A stretch of DNA of 36,603 bases, from positions 1-36,603 of the forward strand of contig CANHPL010000026.1 of NCBI GenBank assembly GCA_947462685.1, in the 5' to 3' direction. Position 1 is the stretch's first letter. Every line of letters starts with the position of its first letter. The stretch comes from Burkholderiaceae bacterium. GTDB lineage: Bacteria; Pseudomonadota; Gammaproteobacteria; Burkholderiales; Burkholderiaceae. The position numbers were made by a program, and so were the translations under genes. Below, piece by piece: positions 9,519-19,290 of this stretch. The notes beneath the pieces are model-generated. The model was not told the origin of the DNA, searched no databases, and worked only from the letters and a program-made list of their open reading frames with translations.

Positions 9519-10334
9519 TTGGAAAATACCCCTCTGCAGTTTAAACAAATTCCCGCATTTAATGATAATTACTTATGGGTCATCATACAAAATTTACAAG
9601 CTTGGGTAGTTGATCCAGGTGATGCTAATCCTATCATGAGTTTTTTTGAACAAGAAAATATTGTTTTAAAAGGTATTCTCATTACCCACCACCATCAAGA
9701 TCATATTGGTGGTGCCGAGCAATTACTGGAGTGGGCAAAAAAATCCAATCAACCACCAGTCATTGCAATTGGACCTTTACATTCTGGAATTACATTTTTA
9801 GACCGAGTAATTGAGGATCAAGATGAGGTGGAATTATTTCCTCAAGTCATTGCCAGGGCATTAGCGGTTCCGGGGCATACCTTGTCTCATGCGGCATATT
9901 TTTTACCACAGACAACAATTAATCCTTCCCCAAGGTTGTATTGTGGCGATACGCTATTTGCGACGGGGTGTGGTAGATTGTTCGAAGGAAGTGCACAAGA
10001 TATGTACCAATCACTGCAAAAATTTGCTCAATTGCCTAATGAAACTTTAGTTTGTTGTGCACATGAGTACACACTGTCCAATATTAAGTTTGCTTTATCG
10101 GTAGAAGAGAAAAACCCAGATTTACTAGCTTGGTCGAAGCAGGCGGCGGAATTGCGTCATAATCAGCTGCCTACAGTCCCAACTACTATTGGCTTAGAGA
10201 AAAGAGTAAATCCATTTATGAGATGTGATTTACCGAGTATGATAGAAATTGCACAGCAAGCATCACAAGGAAGTGTGAGAAGTCCCTCTGAAGCACTTGC
10301 TGTCCTTAGAAAAATGAAAGATAGTTTTAAATGA
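9519..10334 (+). CDS. gloB: Hydroxyacylglutathione hydrolase (glyoxalase II)
   Basis: Metallo-beta-lactamase fold enzyme that hydrolyses S-D-lactoylglutathione to glutathione and D-lactate, the second step of methylglyoxal detoxification. The metal ligands are visible in THHHQDHIGG, VPGHTLSHAAYF, YCGDTLFATGCGRLFEG and CCAHEYTLSN, and the C-terminal half carries the glyoxalase II substrate domain ending in EALAVLRKMKDSF. I chose the TTG at 9519 because AAGGA (9510-9514) precedes it; an in-frame TTG at 9507 would add four residues. The stop overlaps the ATG of mltD (ATGA), so the two are probably translated together. Confidence 0.95.
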   Translation: MENTPLQFKQIPAFNDNYLWVIIQNLQAWVVDPGDANPIMSFFEQENIVLKGILITHHHQDHIGGAEQLLEWAKKSNQPPVIAIGPLHSGITFLDRVIEDQDEVELFPQVIARALAVPGHTLSHAAYFLPQTTINPSPRLYCGDTLFATGCGRLFEGSAQDMYQSLQKFAQLPNETLVCCAHEYTLSNIKFALSVEEKNPDLLAWSKQAAELRHNQLPTVPTTIGLEKRVNPFMRCDLPSMIEIAQQASQGSVRSPSEALAVLRKMKDSFK

Positions 10335-11779
10335 TACGAATTTTTTTTATTACGATGTGTTGTACCTTCCTCGTAACGGGGTGTGCAACCAATAATACCG
10401 AAATTAGCAATAACAATAACAATAGCAATAACACTTGGACGAATGAGCCTGTTAAAAAACCCGTGGAAGTTGTCAAACCGACAAAAGACGTTAAGGTTCA
10501 AGATGATCTTTGGGAGAGGATTCGTTTAGGCTTCGATATTCAAGATCCAAATTTAGAAATTATCGATCGTCATGTACGTCAATTAAAGTCTAATCCTGCT
10601 TATGTAGATCGTTTATTAGAAAGGTCATCCTCCTACCTTTTTTACATCATCGAAGAAGTTGAAGCAAGAGATATGCCAAGCGAGTTGGCTTTATTGCCCT
10701 TTGTAGAGAGCGCTTTTAACCCTAAAGCCGTATCGCCAGTAAAGGCTGCAGGTATGTGGCAGTTTATGCCAGCCACAGGTAAATATTTTAAGTTAGATCA
10801 AAATATTTTTCGTGATGAACGCGGCGATATTGTGAAGTCTACAAGAGCGGCGCTTGATTATCTGCAAAAGCTTTACGATATGTTTGGTGATTGGCATTTG
10901 GCTTTAGCCGCATATAACTGGGGTGAGGGCTCAGTAGGAAGAGCGATTGCTAGGAATAAATCAGTCAATTTAAATACAGACTACTTTAGCTTATCCATGC
11001 CAAATGAAACAAGAAACTATGTACCAAAGTTATTGGCTTATAAAAGAATTATTGAGGATCCAGCTAAATATGGCTTTAAGTTACCTAAAGTTGCTAATCA
11101 CCCCTATTTTGTTTCTATCCCTGTGACTCAAGATATTGACGTTGATAAGGTAATCCAACTTTCAGAAATCACTCGGGAACGGTTTTTGGATCTCAATCCC
11201 TCTTATTATGGGCCTGTGATTTTATCTGGGTTTAATCAAGAGATCCTCTTGCCATACGGAAAGGCGGAGTTATTTAAGAAAAATTTAAGCACCAATAAAG
11301 CTCCCTTAACTAATTGGACGGTGGTGAAGTTAGATAGAACGGATACTGTGGATAATGTAGCAAGTCGTTTAAATACGGATGCTGATCAAATTCGGGATAT
11401 CAATAAAATTCCAAAGGGGATGAAAATTCGTGCTGGATCAACCATCATTATTCCAAGACATGAGACTCACAGAGGTAATGTACCGATTGAGTTAGCGCAA
11501 AATCCAAGCTTGAGTTTGGAGCGCGAATTTGTACCGATCCCTGTGGTGATGAAATGTAAAGGAAAGAAATGTATTGCGGTACCGAGTAACCTTGCCAACT
11601 ATAACTCTAAAGATAATGCAAAGGTCACGAGCGCATCCAATCATCAGAATGCAGTCCCATCCAAAAAAGAAACTAACAAATCATCGGGTAAATCTTCAAA
11701 ATCAGCCGCATCTAACAGCGCGACTAGTAGTAAGTCGCAAAGCAAATCATCGACCAAAAATAAATCAAATAATAAATAA
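10331..11779 (+). CDS. mltD: Membrane-bound lytic murein transglycosylase D, lipoprotein
   Basis: 482 residues. The signal peptide ends in the lipobox LVTGC, with Cys18 as the lipidated residue, so the mature protein is membrane-attached. An Asn-rich linker follows. The lytic transglycosylase domain contains the catalytic Glu126 in ALLPFVESAFNPKAVSP, then GMWQFMPATGKYF and LALAAYNWGEGSV, as in MltD. It cleaves the glycan strands of peptidoglycan. Near residues 332-377 there is one divergent LysM-like module (NWTVVKLDRTDTVDNVASRL ... IRAGSTIIIPR), fewer than the two or more clear LysM repeats often seen. The last about 60 residues are a low-complexity Ser/Lys/Asn tail. It overlaps gloB by four bases. 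Confidence 0.93.
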   Translation: MIRIFFITMCCTFLVTGCATNNTEISNNNNNSNNTWTNEPVKKPVEVVKPTKDVKVQDDLWERIRLGFDIQDPNLEIIDRHVRQLKSNPAYVDRLLERSSSYLFYIIEEVEARDMPSELALLPFVESAFNPKAVSPVKAAGMWQFMPATGKYFKLDQNIFRDERGDIVKSTRAALDYLQKLYDMFGDWHLALAAYNWGEGSVGRAIARNKSVNLNTDYFSLSMPNETRNYVPKLLAYKRIIEDPAKYGFKLPKVANHPYFVSIPVTQDIDVDKVIQLSEITRERFLDLNPSYYGPVILSGFNQEILLPYGKAELFKKNLSTNKAPLTNWTVVKLDRTDTVDNVASRLNTDADQIRDINKIPKGMKIRAGSTIIIPRHETHRGNVPIELAQNPSLSLEREFVPIPVVMKCKGKKCIAVPSNLANYNSKDNAKVTSASNHQNAVPSKKETNKSSGKSSKSAASNSATSSKSQSKSSTKNKSNNK

Positions 11780-11794
11780 GCTAGGGGTTGTTCA

Positions 11795-13672
11795 ATGGGT
11801 AATTACCTTCAAACACATCAACAGTCTATTCAGGATCCTGAAATCTTTTGGGCTGAGCAAGCCAAGAGAATCCATTGGGAAAAACCGTTTTCGCAAGTGC
11901 TAGATTATTCCGCACCACCATTTGCCAAATGGTTTGTTGATGGAAAAACCAGTATTTGCTATAACGCATTAGATCGACATTTGGAAGACCGTGCTGAGCA
12001 AGCTGCATTGATTGCTGTATCTGTTGAAACCAATACCGAGCAAACCTATACTTACCAAGAGCTTTATTTAGAAGTGAATCGTATGGCTGCCATTTTGAAA
12101 TCCTATGGTGTAGGTAAGGGCGACCGTGTTTTGATTTATATGCCTATGGTCGCACAAGCTTGCTTTGCCATGCTGGCTGTCTTGCGTTTGGGGGCGATTC
12201 ATTCAGTAGTATTTGGTGGATTTGCTTCTCACAGCTTAGCCGCCAGGATTGAAGATGCTCAACCAAAATTCATCATTACTGCTGAGGCAGGAATGAGAGC
12301 TGGCAAGGTTGTGCCGTATAAGCCACTTCTAGACGAGGCAATTGAGATTTCTTCCCACAAACCTGAGCATGTTTTGATTGTTTCAAGAAGCCTTTGTGAT
12401 TTTGCATCAGTGATAGGTCGAGATTTGGATTATGCGACAGAACGACAAAAGCATATGGATGATTTAGTTCCATGTGAGTGGTTGAATGCAACAGATCCTT
12501 CTTATATTCTTTACACCTCCGGAACTACTGGAAAACCCAAAGGAGTTCAAAGAGATACGGGTGGATATGCGGTCGCACTTGCCACCAGCATGGAGTATGT
12601 TTTTTGCGCAAAGCCGGGCCAAACGATGTTTTGTACATCAGACATTGGATGGGTTGTGGGGCATGGATACATTATTTACGGCCCCCTCATTCATGGTATG
12701 GCAACCATTATGTTTGAAGGTACGCCACTAAAGCCTGATCCAGGTATTTGGTGGAGTTTGGTTGAGAAGTATCGCGTATCAACTATGTTTTCTTCCCCTA
12801 CGGCAATTCGGGTATTAAAAAAACAAGATCCACAATTTATCAATAATCATGATTTATCCTCATTGGAGTCATTCTTTTTGGCGGGTGAGCCACTCGATGA
12901 ACCAACCGCTCAGTGGATTTCAGGTGCGATACAAAAACCAATTATTGATAATTACTGGCAAACAGAAACAGGCTGGCCCATTTTGTCATTGCAGCGTGGC
13001 ATAGAGGATATGCCAAATAAATTTGGATCTCCTGGAGTGCCAGTATTTGGTTACAACATGAAGTTGTTAGATGACGTAACTGGCGAAGAATTATCCGTAA
13101 ATGCCAAAGGGCTTTTAGCAATTGAGGGGCCTTTACCTCCAGGATGTATGCAAACGGTATGGGGCGATGATCAGCGATTTATAAGCACCTATTGGCAAAG
13201 TTTTGCAGGACGACTTGTATATTCCACATTTGATTGGGGAATTAAAGATGAGGATGGCTATTTCTTCATTTTAGGAAGAACTGATGATGTGATTAACACC
13301 GCTGGCCACCGCTTAGGAACGCGAGAAATAGAGGAGAGTATTTCTAGTCACCCTAATATTGCTGAGGTAGCTGTTGTTGGCATCGCGGATGAACTGAAGG
13401 GACAAGTTGCTATTGCATTTGCCATCCCTAAAAGTACTCAACATCTCGGAGATTTTGAAAAAGAATTGATGAATGTTGTTGATCAACAATTAGGTCCTGT
13501 CGCAAGACCTACCCGTATTTACATAGTTGAAGCTTTACCCAAGACTCGATCAGGAAAAATTGTTCGAAGGTCATTGCAGGCGATTGCGGAACACCGGGAT
13601 CCTGGAGATATAAGTACGATGGAAGACAAAAATGTACTAAATCAAATTCAAGAAGTAATTTTTAAGGGTTGA
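11795..13672 (+). CDS. prpE: Propionate--CoA ligase (propionyl-CoA synthetase)
   Basis: 625 residues, matching the PrpE/acetyl-CoA-synthetase family size. Adenylate-forming motifs are intact: the P-loop YTSGTTGKPKGVQRDTGGYA near residue 240, DNYWQTETGWP near 390, and FDWGIKDEDGYFFILGRTDDVINTAGHRLGTREIEES near 480-515. The catalytic lysine of KTRSGKIVRR lies near 590. The RDTGGYAVALATSM and LGSPGVPVFGYN segments favour PrpE over acetyl-CoA synthetase. It activates propionate (and probably acetate or other short acids) to the CoA thioester. No prpB/C/D genes lie nearby, so it is not in a methylcitrate operon here. An aGGGG motif about 8 bases upstream of the ATG is a reasonable ribosome binding site. 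Confidence 0.93.
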   Translation: MGNYLQTHQQSIQDPEIFWAEQAKRIHWEKPFSQVLDYSAPPFAKWFVDGKTSICYNALDRHLEDRAEQAALIAVSVETNTEQTYTYQELYLEVNRMAAILKSYGVGKGDRVLIYMPMVAQACFAMLAVLRLGAIHSVVFGGFASHSLAARIEDAQPKFIITAEAGMRAGKVVPYKPLLDEAIEISSHKPEHVLIVSRSLCDFASVIGRDLDYATERQKHMDDLVPCEWLNATDPSYILYTSGTTGKPKGVQRDTGGYAVALATSMEYVFCAKPGQTMFCTSDIGWVVGHGYIIYGPLIHGMATIMFEGTPLKPDPGIWWSLVEKYRVSTMFSSPTAIRVLKKQDPQFINNHDLSSLESFFLAGEPLDEPTAQWISGAIQKPIIDNYWQTETGWPILSLQRGIEDMPNKFGSPGVPVFGYNMKLLDDVTGEELSVNAKGLLAIEGPLPPGCMQTVWGDDQRFISTYWQSFAGRLVYSTFDWGIKDEDGYFFILGRTDDVINTAGHRLGTREIEESISSHPNIAEVAVVGIADELKGQVAIAFAIPKSTQHLGDFEKELMNVVDQQLGPVARPTRIYIVEALPKTRSGKIVRRSLQAIAEHRDPGDISTMEDKNVLNQIQEVIFKG

Positions 13673-13693
13673 AAGACGGTGTTACGACGTATT

Positions 13694-13723
13694 TTGAGGA
13701 AATATTTTTTTGCTTGGTATAAT
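13694..13723 (+). promoter_or_regulatory. carAB promoter
   Basis: TTGAGG (13694-13699) and a perfect TATAAT (13718-13723) are 18 bases apart, with TG one base before the -10 (extended -10). The expected start point, seven bases past the -10, is G13730, followed by TTTT. A start of the GUUUU kind resembles the E. coli carAB P1 start (GUUUGC), where UTP-dependent slippage lowers expression; that parallel is inference. Confidence 0.7.
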
Positions 13724-13773
13724 GATGATGTTTTATAACTTCCTACATATCCCTAGCGCTTAGATCAATTTCC

Positions 13774-13813
13774 TCCCGTCAAACTCACCTCCGGGATACG
13801 TCTTTGGGTGGAG
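13774..13813 (+). promoter_or_regulatory. Candidate structured element in the carA 5' leader
   Basis: TCCCG (13774-13778) pairs with CGGGA (13792-13796). CTCACCT (13784-13790), which lies in the loop of that stem, can pair with GGGTGGAG (13806-13813) with one bulged G. The two stems interlock, so they form either a pseudoknot or a switch between two folds. I do not recognise a known riboswitch class. Confidence 0.35.
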
Positions 13814-13823
13814 TGGATCTTGG

Positions 13824-13855
13824 GGCAGCAGGGTAATGGAGAATGATTTGCTGCC
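13824..13855 (+). promoter_or_regulatory. Hairpin enclosing the carA start codon
   Basis: GGCAGCA (13824-13830) is a perfect inverted repeat of TGCTGCC (13849-13855). Two further G-U pairs (13831/13848 and 13832/13847) extend the stem to nine. The ATG of carA (13836-13838) and the bases just before it lie in the loop, and the 3' arm is codons 5-7. Such a stem would hinder ribosome entry when folded. Confidence 0.5.
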
Positions 13856-15032
13856 ACTATCAAAAAATAAACTAACTACATTAACTTCACAACTGCCACC
13901 AGCGGTACTTCTTTTGGCTGATGGAACCCATTTTATTGGAAAATCAATTGGTATTCAGGGTGTCAGTTCAGGAGAGGTCGTATTTAATACCTCCATCACT
14001 GGCTATCAAGAAATTTTTACTGATCCAAGTTACACCCAGCAAATGATTACCTTGACATATCCTCACATTGGTAATGTGGGTATTAATGATCAGGATAGCG
14101 AATCCGACAAAATATATGCTGCTGGCGTCATCATTCGTAACTTATCCCCAATACCCTCAAACTTTAGAAGTCAAAAGTCTCTTCAAGACTTTCTGAAAGA
14201 GCAACAGATTGTTGGAATTTCTGAGATTGATACAAGACACTTGACGACGCATTTGCGTGAGCATGGTGCCCAAAATGGCGCTATTGCTACTGGTGAATTG
14301 GGTCAATCGATTGAATCACTCATTGAGTTGGCCAAAGAAAAATTAAGCTCTTTCCCTGGGATGGCTGGCTTGGACCTAGCAAAAGTGGTTTCCACTACTT
14401 CTCCCTATGAGTGGTTAGAAGGGGAGTGGCATCTATCAGGAACTGATGAAAAACCTGGCTTTAATCAAGTAGTGCCGAATAAGCATGTAGTTGCCTATGA
14501 TTTTGGTGTAAAGAAAAACATCTTAAGGATGCTTGCTCAAAGGGGGTGTCGAGTGACGGTAGTGCCAGCTCAAACCCCAGCTGCACAAGTTTTGGCAATG
14601 AATCCTGATGGAATTTTCTTATCCAATGGTCCAGGTGATCCGCAGCCATGTGATTATGCCATTGCTGCCACACAAGTATTTTTAGAGAAAAAAATCCCTC
14701 TTTTCGGAATATGTTTGGGTCATCAAATTATGGGACTTGCCGCTGGCGCCACTACTTTAAAAATGAAGTTTGGACATCATGGCGCAAATCATCCAGTGAA
14801 AGACTTAAAAACAGGCAAAGTAGTGATTACTTCTCAAAATCATGGATTTGCAGTTGACGCTGCAACTTTGCCAAATAACGTTGAGCCCACGCATGTATCC
14901 TTGTTTGACGGATCTCTTCAAGGGATGGCTTGGCTGGATCGTCCAGCATTTTGTTTCCAAGGCCATCCTGAAGCTTCTCCGGGCCCGCATGATGTCGGAT
15001 ATTTATTTGATCGCTTTATAGAGTTGATGTGA
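13836..15032 (+). CDS. carA: Carbamoyl-phosphate synthase small (glutaminase) subunit
   Basis: 398 residues (E. coli 382). The N-terminal CarA domain starts near residue 22 ([13 protein letters not shown]) and carries [21 protein letters not shown]. The class I glutamine amidotransferase domain has the nucleophile Cys293 in [15 protein letters not shown] and the His/Glu pair in [13 protein letters not shown]. It releases ammonia from glutamine for the large subunit, feeding arginine and pyrimidine synthesis. The chosen ATG gives a polar N-terminal extension of about 20 residues compared with E. coli. The ribosome binding site is weak (AGGG five bases before ATG) and lies in a hairpin. carB follows after eight bases. 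Confidence 0.96.
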   Translation: MENDLLPLSKNKLTTLTSQLPPAVLLLADGTHFIGKSIGIQGVSSGEVVFNTSITGYQEIFTDPSYTQQMITLTYPHIGNVGINDQDSESDKIYAAGVIIRNLSPIPSNFRSQKSLQDFLKEQQIVGISEIDTRHLTTHLREHGAQNGAIATGELGQSIESLIELAKEKLSSFPGMAGLDLAKVVSTTSPYEWLEGEWHLSGTDEKPGFNQVVPNKHVVAYDFGVKKNILRMLAQRGCRVTVVPAQTPAAQVLAMNPDGIFLSNGPGDPQPCDYAIAATQVFLEKKIPLFGICLGHQIMGLAAGATTLKMKFGHHGANHPVKDLKTGKVVITSQNHGFAVDAATLPNNVEPTHVSLFDGSLQGMAWLDRPAFCFQGHPEASPGPHDVGYLFDRFIELM

Positions 15033-15040
15033 GAGTTTAG

Positions 15041-18000
15041 ATGCCAAAGCGTAGCGATATAGAAAGTATATTAATTATAGGAGCTGGTCCCATCGTGATT
15101 GGGCAGGCTTGTGAGTTTGATTACTCTGGTGCTCAAGCTTGTAAAGCATTGAGAGATGAGGGTTATAAGGTTATATTAGTCAACAGTAATCCTGCCACGA
15201 TCATGACAGATCCTGAAATGGCAGATGTTACTTATATTGAACCAATTACTTGGGAAGTTCTCGAAAGAATTATTGAAAAAGAACAGCCCGATGCTATTTT
15301 GCCGACAATGGGTGGTCAAACTGCTCTAAATTGTGCTTTAGATTTATTTCGCAATGGCGTGTTAGAAAAATATAGCTGTGAATTAATTGGGGCATCCCCT
15401 CAGGCGATTGATAAAGCGGAAGATCGCCAAAAATTTAAAGAAGCGATGACAAAGATAGGCTTAGGCTCTGCCAAGTCTGACGTCGCTCACTCATGGGAAG
15501 CTGCACAACAGGTTCAGCAAAACATTGCCAAATTAATTGGTGGCAATGGCTACCCTGTCATTATTAGACCTTCTTTTACGATGGGTGGATCAGGTGGCGG
15601 TATTGCTTATAACCGTCAAGAGTTTGAAGAAATCTGTAAACGCGGATTAGATTTGTCGCCAACTCACGAGCTATTGATCGAAGAATCATTGCTAGGTTGG
15701 AAAGAATATGAGATGGAAGTTGTGCGAGACAAAAACGACAACTGCATTATTGTTTGTTCGATTGAAAACTTTGATCCAATGGGAGTTCATACAGGCGACT
15801 CTATTACAGTTGCTCCTGCGCAAACATTGACCGATCGTGAATATCAAATCATGCGAAACGCATCGATTGCTGTTTTACGTGAGATCGGTGTTGATACAGG
15901 AGGATCGAATGTTCAATTTGCGATTAATCCTCAAGATGGACGGATGATTGTGATTGAAATGAATCCTCGTGTTTCCAGGTCATCTGCTTTGGCTTCAAAA
16001 GCAACCGGTTTTCCGATTGCAAAAATTGCTGCGAAATTAGCTGTTGGATTTACGTTAGATGAGCTACAAAATGAAATTACGGGCGGAGCAACCCCAGCAT
16101 CTTTTGAACCATCTATTGATTATGTTGTGACAAAAGTACCGCGATTTGCGTTTGAAAAATTTCCTGAAGCGGATCAGCATTTAACGACTCAAATGAAATC
16201 TGTCGGCGAAGTCATGGCGATCGGTAGAACTTTTCAAGAGTCATTACAAAAAGCGTTAAGAGGTCTTGAGGTTGGTGTAGATGGTTTAGACGAAAAAACA
16301 AGTGATGTCGATGAAATCATTTTAGAAATTAAATCACCAGGACCCGAACGTATTTGGTATGTAGGGGATGCTTTTAGATCTGGAATGAGTTTAGAGGAAG
16401 TTCATGCCCATACTTCCATTGACCCATGGTTTTTGATCCAAATTCAAGAAATTATTGAAATTGAACAAGTCATTGCCACTCGCCAACTTGAAACTTTATC
16501 TCCTGAAGAGCTTCGCTATGTAAAACAAAAGGGTTTTTCAGACCGTCGTTTAGCAAAGTTGATGAAGTCAGATCAGAGTTTAGTAAGAATTCGTCGCCAC
16601 GAATTTGATATACGGCCCGTTTATAAAAGGGTGGATACCTGTGCTGCTGAGTTTGCAACCAATACAGCCTACATGTACTCCACCTATGAAAATGTGCATG
16701 GAGTGTGTGAAGCGAATCCTTCATCTAGACAAAAAATCATGGTTTTAGGCGGTGGTCCTAATCGCATTGGTCAGGGTATTGAATTTGACTATTGTTGTGT
16801 CCACGCTGCTTTAGCAATGCGTGAAGATGGTTATGAAACGATTATGGTCAATTGTAATCCTGAGACAGTCTCTACCGATTACGACACCTCCGATCGTCTT
16901 TATTTTGAGTCTTTAACTTTAGAAGATGTTTTAGAAATCGTTGCTTTGGAAAAGCCATTGGGTGTGATTGTGCAGTATGGCGGTCAAACTCCGCTTAAAT
17001 TGGCACTAGATCTTGAGGCTAATGGAGTACCTATTATTGGTACTTCTCCAGATATGATTGATGCAGCAGAAGATCGTGAGCGTTTCCAAAAACTGTTACA
17101 TGAACTTAAATTAAGACAACCTCCTAATAGAACGGCAAGAACTGAACAAGAGGCCTTGAAGTTGGCCTTAGAAATCGGTTACCCATTGGTGGTTCGTCCA
17201 TCTTATGTTTTAGGTGGTCGTGCAATGGAAATTGTCAACGATGGCTTAGATCTTGAGCGCTATATGCGGGAAGCTGTGAAAGTCTCTCATGACTCTCCAG
17301 TTCTTTTGGATCGTTTCTTGAACGATGCAATCGAGTGTGATGTGGATTGCATTAGTGACGGTAACCGTGTCTTTATTGGCGGAGTGATGGAGCATATCGA
17401 ACAAGCAGGCGTTCACTCTGGGGACTCGGCGTGTTCACTACCCCCGTATACTTTATCTCAAGCAACTATAGAAGAGTTAAGACGTCAAACCCAAGCCATG
17501 GCAATGGGGCTGCATGTCGTAGGTTTAATGAATGTCCAGTTTGCTATCCAACAAATTGATGGTGAGGATATTGTTTACGTTTTGGAAGTTAATCCGCGCG
17601 CGTCTAGAACTGTGCCATTTGTCTCCAAAGCGACTGGTTTACAGTTGGCTAAGATTGCCGCGCGATGTATGGCTGGCAGATCTCTAGATGAGCAAGGCAT
17701 TGGTGAAGAAGTTAAGCCAGGTTATTTTTCGGTTAAAGAAGCAGTTTTCCCTTTTAATAAATTCCCAGGTGTTGACCCGATTTTAGGGCCAGAAATGCGT
17801 TCTACGGGGGAGGTGATGGGAGTGGGTAGGACCTTTGGTGAGGCGCTGTTTAAATCCCAGTTAGCGGCAAGTACCATACTTCCAAGTAGTGGTACAGTTT
17901 TATTGTCTGTTAAAAATGGTGATAAACCTCGAGCTGTTGAAGTCGCAAAAATGTTGCATGCGATGGGCTATCCCCTTGTTGCAACTCGAGGAACAGCCAA

Positions 18001-18289
18001 AGCTATAGAAGCAGCTGGTATTCCGGTTCGTTCCGTCAACAAAGTAAAAGAGGGACGCCCAGATATCGTAGACCTCATTAAAAATGGTGAAATTACTCTG
18101 GTATTTACAACGGTTGACGAAAACAGAGGGGAGATTGCAGATTCTCGTTCGATACGTACTACGTCACAATCGAATAAAGTTACCTATTACACTACAATTA
18201 GTGCTGCATTAGCAGCGGTTGAAGGGCTTCGAGCCATAAATGAACTAGAGGTCTATGACTTGCAAAGTCTGCATCAATCCTTACGATAA
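15041..18289 (+). CDS. carB: Carbamoyl-phosphate synthase large subunit
   Basis: 1082 residues (E. coli 1073). Two homologous ATP-grasp halves are evident. The first begins with [21 protein letters not shown] and makes carboxyphosphate; the second begins with [20 protein letters not shown] near residue 566 and phosphorylates carbamate. Each has its metal-binding block ([20 protein letters not shown] and [20 protein letters not shown]). The C-terminal allosteric MGS-like domain (from about 945: [19 protein letters not shown]) ends with [20 protein letters not shown], the region that binds UMP/IMP or ornithine in E. coli. It is co-transcribed with carA and followed by greA after 24 bases. Confidence 0.98.
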   Translation: MPKRSDIESILIIGAGPIVIGQACEFDYSGAQACKALRDEGYKVILVNSNPATIMTDPEMADVTYIEPITWEVLERIIEKEQPDAILPTMGGQTALNCALDLFRNGVLEKYSCELIGASPQAIDKAEDRQKFKEAMTKIGLGSAKSDVAHSWEAAQQVQQNIAKLIGGNGYPVIIRPSFTMGGSGGGIAYNRQEFEEICKRGLDLSPTHELLIEESLLGWKEYEMEVVRDKNDNCIIVCSIENFDPMGVHTGDSITVAPAQTLTDREYQIMRNASIAVLREIGVDTGGSNVQFAINPQDGRMIVIEMNPRVSRSSALASKATGFPIAKIAAKLAVGFTLDELQNEITGGATPASFEPSIDYVVTKVPRFAFEKFPEADQHLTTQMKSVGEVMAIGRTFQESLQKALRGLEVGVDGLDEKTSDVDEIILEIKSPGPERIWYVGDAFRSGMSLEEVHAHTSIDPWFLIQIQEIIEIEQVIATRQLETLSPEELRYVKQKGFSDRRLAKLMKSDQSLVRIRRHEFDIRPVYKRVDTCAAEFATNTAYMYSTYENVHGVCEANPSSRQKIMVLGGGPNRIGQGIEFDYCCVHAALAMREDGYETIMVNCNPETVSTDYDTSDRLYFESLTLEDVLEIVALEKPLGVIVQYGGQTPLKLALDLEANGVPIIGTSPDMIDAAEDRERFQKLLHELKLRQPPNRTARTEQEALKLALEIGYPLVVRPSYVLGGRAMEIVNDGLDLERYMREAVKVSHDSPVLLDRFLNDAIECDVDCISDGNRVFIGGVMEHIEQAGVHSGDSACSLPPYTLSQATIEELRRQTQAMAMGLHVVGLMNVQFAIQQIDGEDIVYVLEVNPRASRTVPFVSKATGLQLAKIAARCMAGRSLDEQGIGEEVKPGYFSVKEAVFPFNKFPGVDPILGPEMRSTGEVMGVGRTFGEALFKSQLAASTILPSSGTVLLSVKNGDKPRAVEVAKMLHAMGYPLVATRGTAKAIEAAGIPVRSVNKVKEGRPDIVDLIKNGEITLVFTTVDENRGEIADSRSIRTTSQSNKVTYYTTISAALAAVEGLRAINELEVYDLQSLHQSLR

Positions 18290-18313
18290 TTTAATTTTTA
18301 TAAAGTTGATTTT

Positions 18314-18790
18314 ATGAGCACGATCCCAATTACTAGATATGGTTCTGAACGCCTAAAAGAAGAGCTACATCGTCTGAAGTCTGTAGAAAGACCTTCTGTC
18401 ATTAACGCAATTTCTGAAGCACGTGCGCAAGGCGACTTATCAGAAAATGCTGAATATGACGCAGCCAAAGAAAAACAAGCATTTATTGAAGGTAGGATTA
18501 AAGAGGTTGAAAGTAAGTTAGCGGGCGCGCAAATTATTGATCCCTCTCTAATTGATGCCGATGGTAAGGTTGTCTTTGGCGCTACAGTTGAATTAGAAAA
18601 TTTAGAAGATGCATCAAAGATGACCTATCAAATCGTTGGAGATGATGAGGCAGATTTGGAAGCCAATAAAATATCAATTAGTTCCCCAATTGCTAGAGCC
18701 CTGATTCGTAAAGAAGCAGGAGATGTTGTAAAAGTAACCACACCGGGTGGGGATAGAGAAGTCGAAATTATTTCTGTGCAATATATTTAA
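18314..18790 (+). CDS. greA: Transcription elongation factor GreA
   Basis: 158 residues, the standard GreA length. The N-terminal coiled-coil hairpin includes the tip acidic pair in [16 protein letters not shown] (about residues 40-55), which enters the RNA polymerase secondary channel and stimulates cleavage of backtracked RNA. The C-terminal FKBP-like domain contains [10 protein letters not shown] and [19 protein letters not shown]. No strong ribosome binding site is seen before the ATG; it lies 24 bases downstream of carB, so it may be read through from the carAB transcript. Confidence 0.97.
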   Translation: MSTIPITRYGSERLKEELHRLKSVERPSVINAISEARAQGDLSENAEYDAAKEKQAFIEGRIKEVESKLAGAQIIDPSLIDADGKVVFGATVELENLEDASKMTYQIVGDDEADLEANKISISSPIARALIRKEAGDVVKVTTPGGDREVEIISVQYI

Positions 18791-18794
18791 AAGT

Positions 18795-19289
18795 ATGCGA
18801 AAAGGCCCTAACTCCTTTTTAGCACATCGTATTTTTGTAATGGTTTCAGGGCTTTTATTTGGGGGCTTAGTTACCATGGGTTTTTTAGTCACTCCTAGCT
18901 TATTTTTTGTCTTGGCGGATAAGCAGGTTGCGGGGATGATTGCTGGTGAAATCTTTAAAAATACCAGCGTTTTTAGTTTGTTGTTCAGTGTGTTTTTGTT
19001 GATTTATTCGAACCTTTTGGTTAAAAGAGGGTTTAATCAATACAAATCTAGTCGCTGGTTATTGTTGGTCAGCATCATCTTAACCATCATTGCTACGTTT
19101 GTCTTGCAGCCGATGATGAATGATTTAAGGGAGCTTGCCTTAAGTGAAGGAGCGCCTGTTATGCAATCCCCACAAGCTAAATCTTTTGCAACACTGCATC
19201 AACTCTCCAGTGTTTTATTTACAATTGAAGTCATTGTGAGTGGTGGAGTGTTTTGGCTTTCTTCGCGACTGCAGGTGAGTAAGGACTAG
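18795..19289 (+). CDS. DUF4149 family membrane protein
   Basis: 164 residues from the ATG at 18795, which I chose because it lies 4 bases after the greA stop; a longer frame from 18747 would overlap greA heavily. Four hydrophobic segments are visible at about residues 13-35, 58-76, 86-104 and 134-155, with a conserved-looking GLLFGGLVTMGFLVTPSLF block in the first. This pattern and the position between greA and yhbY match the DUF4149 inner-membrane proteins of betaproteobacteria. No biochemical function is known. The gene converges on yhbY, with one base between the two stop codons. Confidence 0.8.
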   Translation: MRKGPNSFLAHRIFVMVSGLLFGGLVTMGFLVTPSLFFVLADKQVAGMIAGEIFKNTSVFSLLFSVFLLIYSNLLVKRGFNQYKSSRWLLLVSIILTIIATFVLQPMMNDLRELALSEGAPVMQSPQAKSFATLHQLSSVLFTIEVIVSGGVFWLSSRLQVSKD

Positions 19290-19290
19290 G

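Noticed and set aside
11574..11903. Basic ORF overlapping the end of mltD and start of prpE
   Set aside because: It is the shifted frame of the low-complexity Ser/Lys tail of mltD; its composition is an artefact of that repeat-like DNA.
13722..13763. Short upstream ORF (ATG repeats, then FYNFLHIPSA and a stop) before carA
   Set aside because: Its ATG codons overlap or directly follow the -10 element, so they would not be in a transcript starting near 13730.
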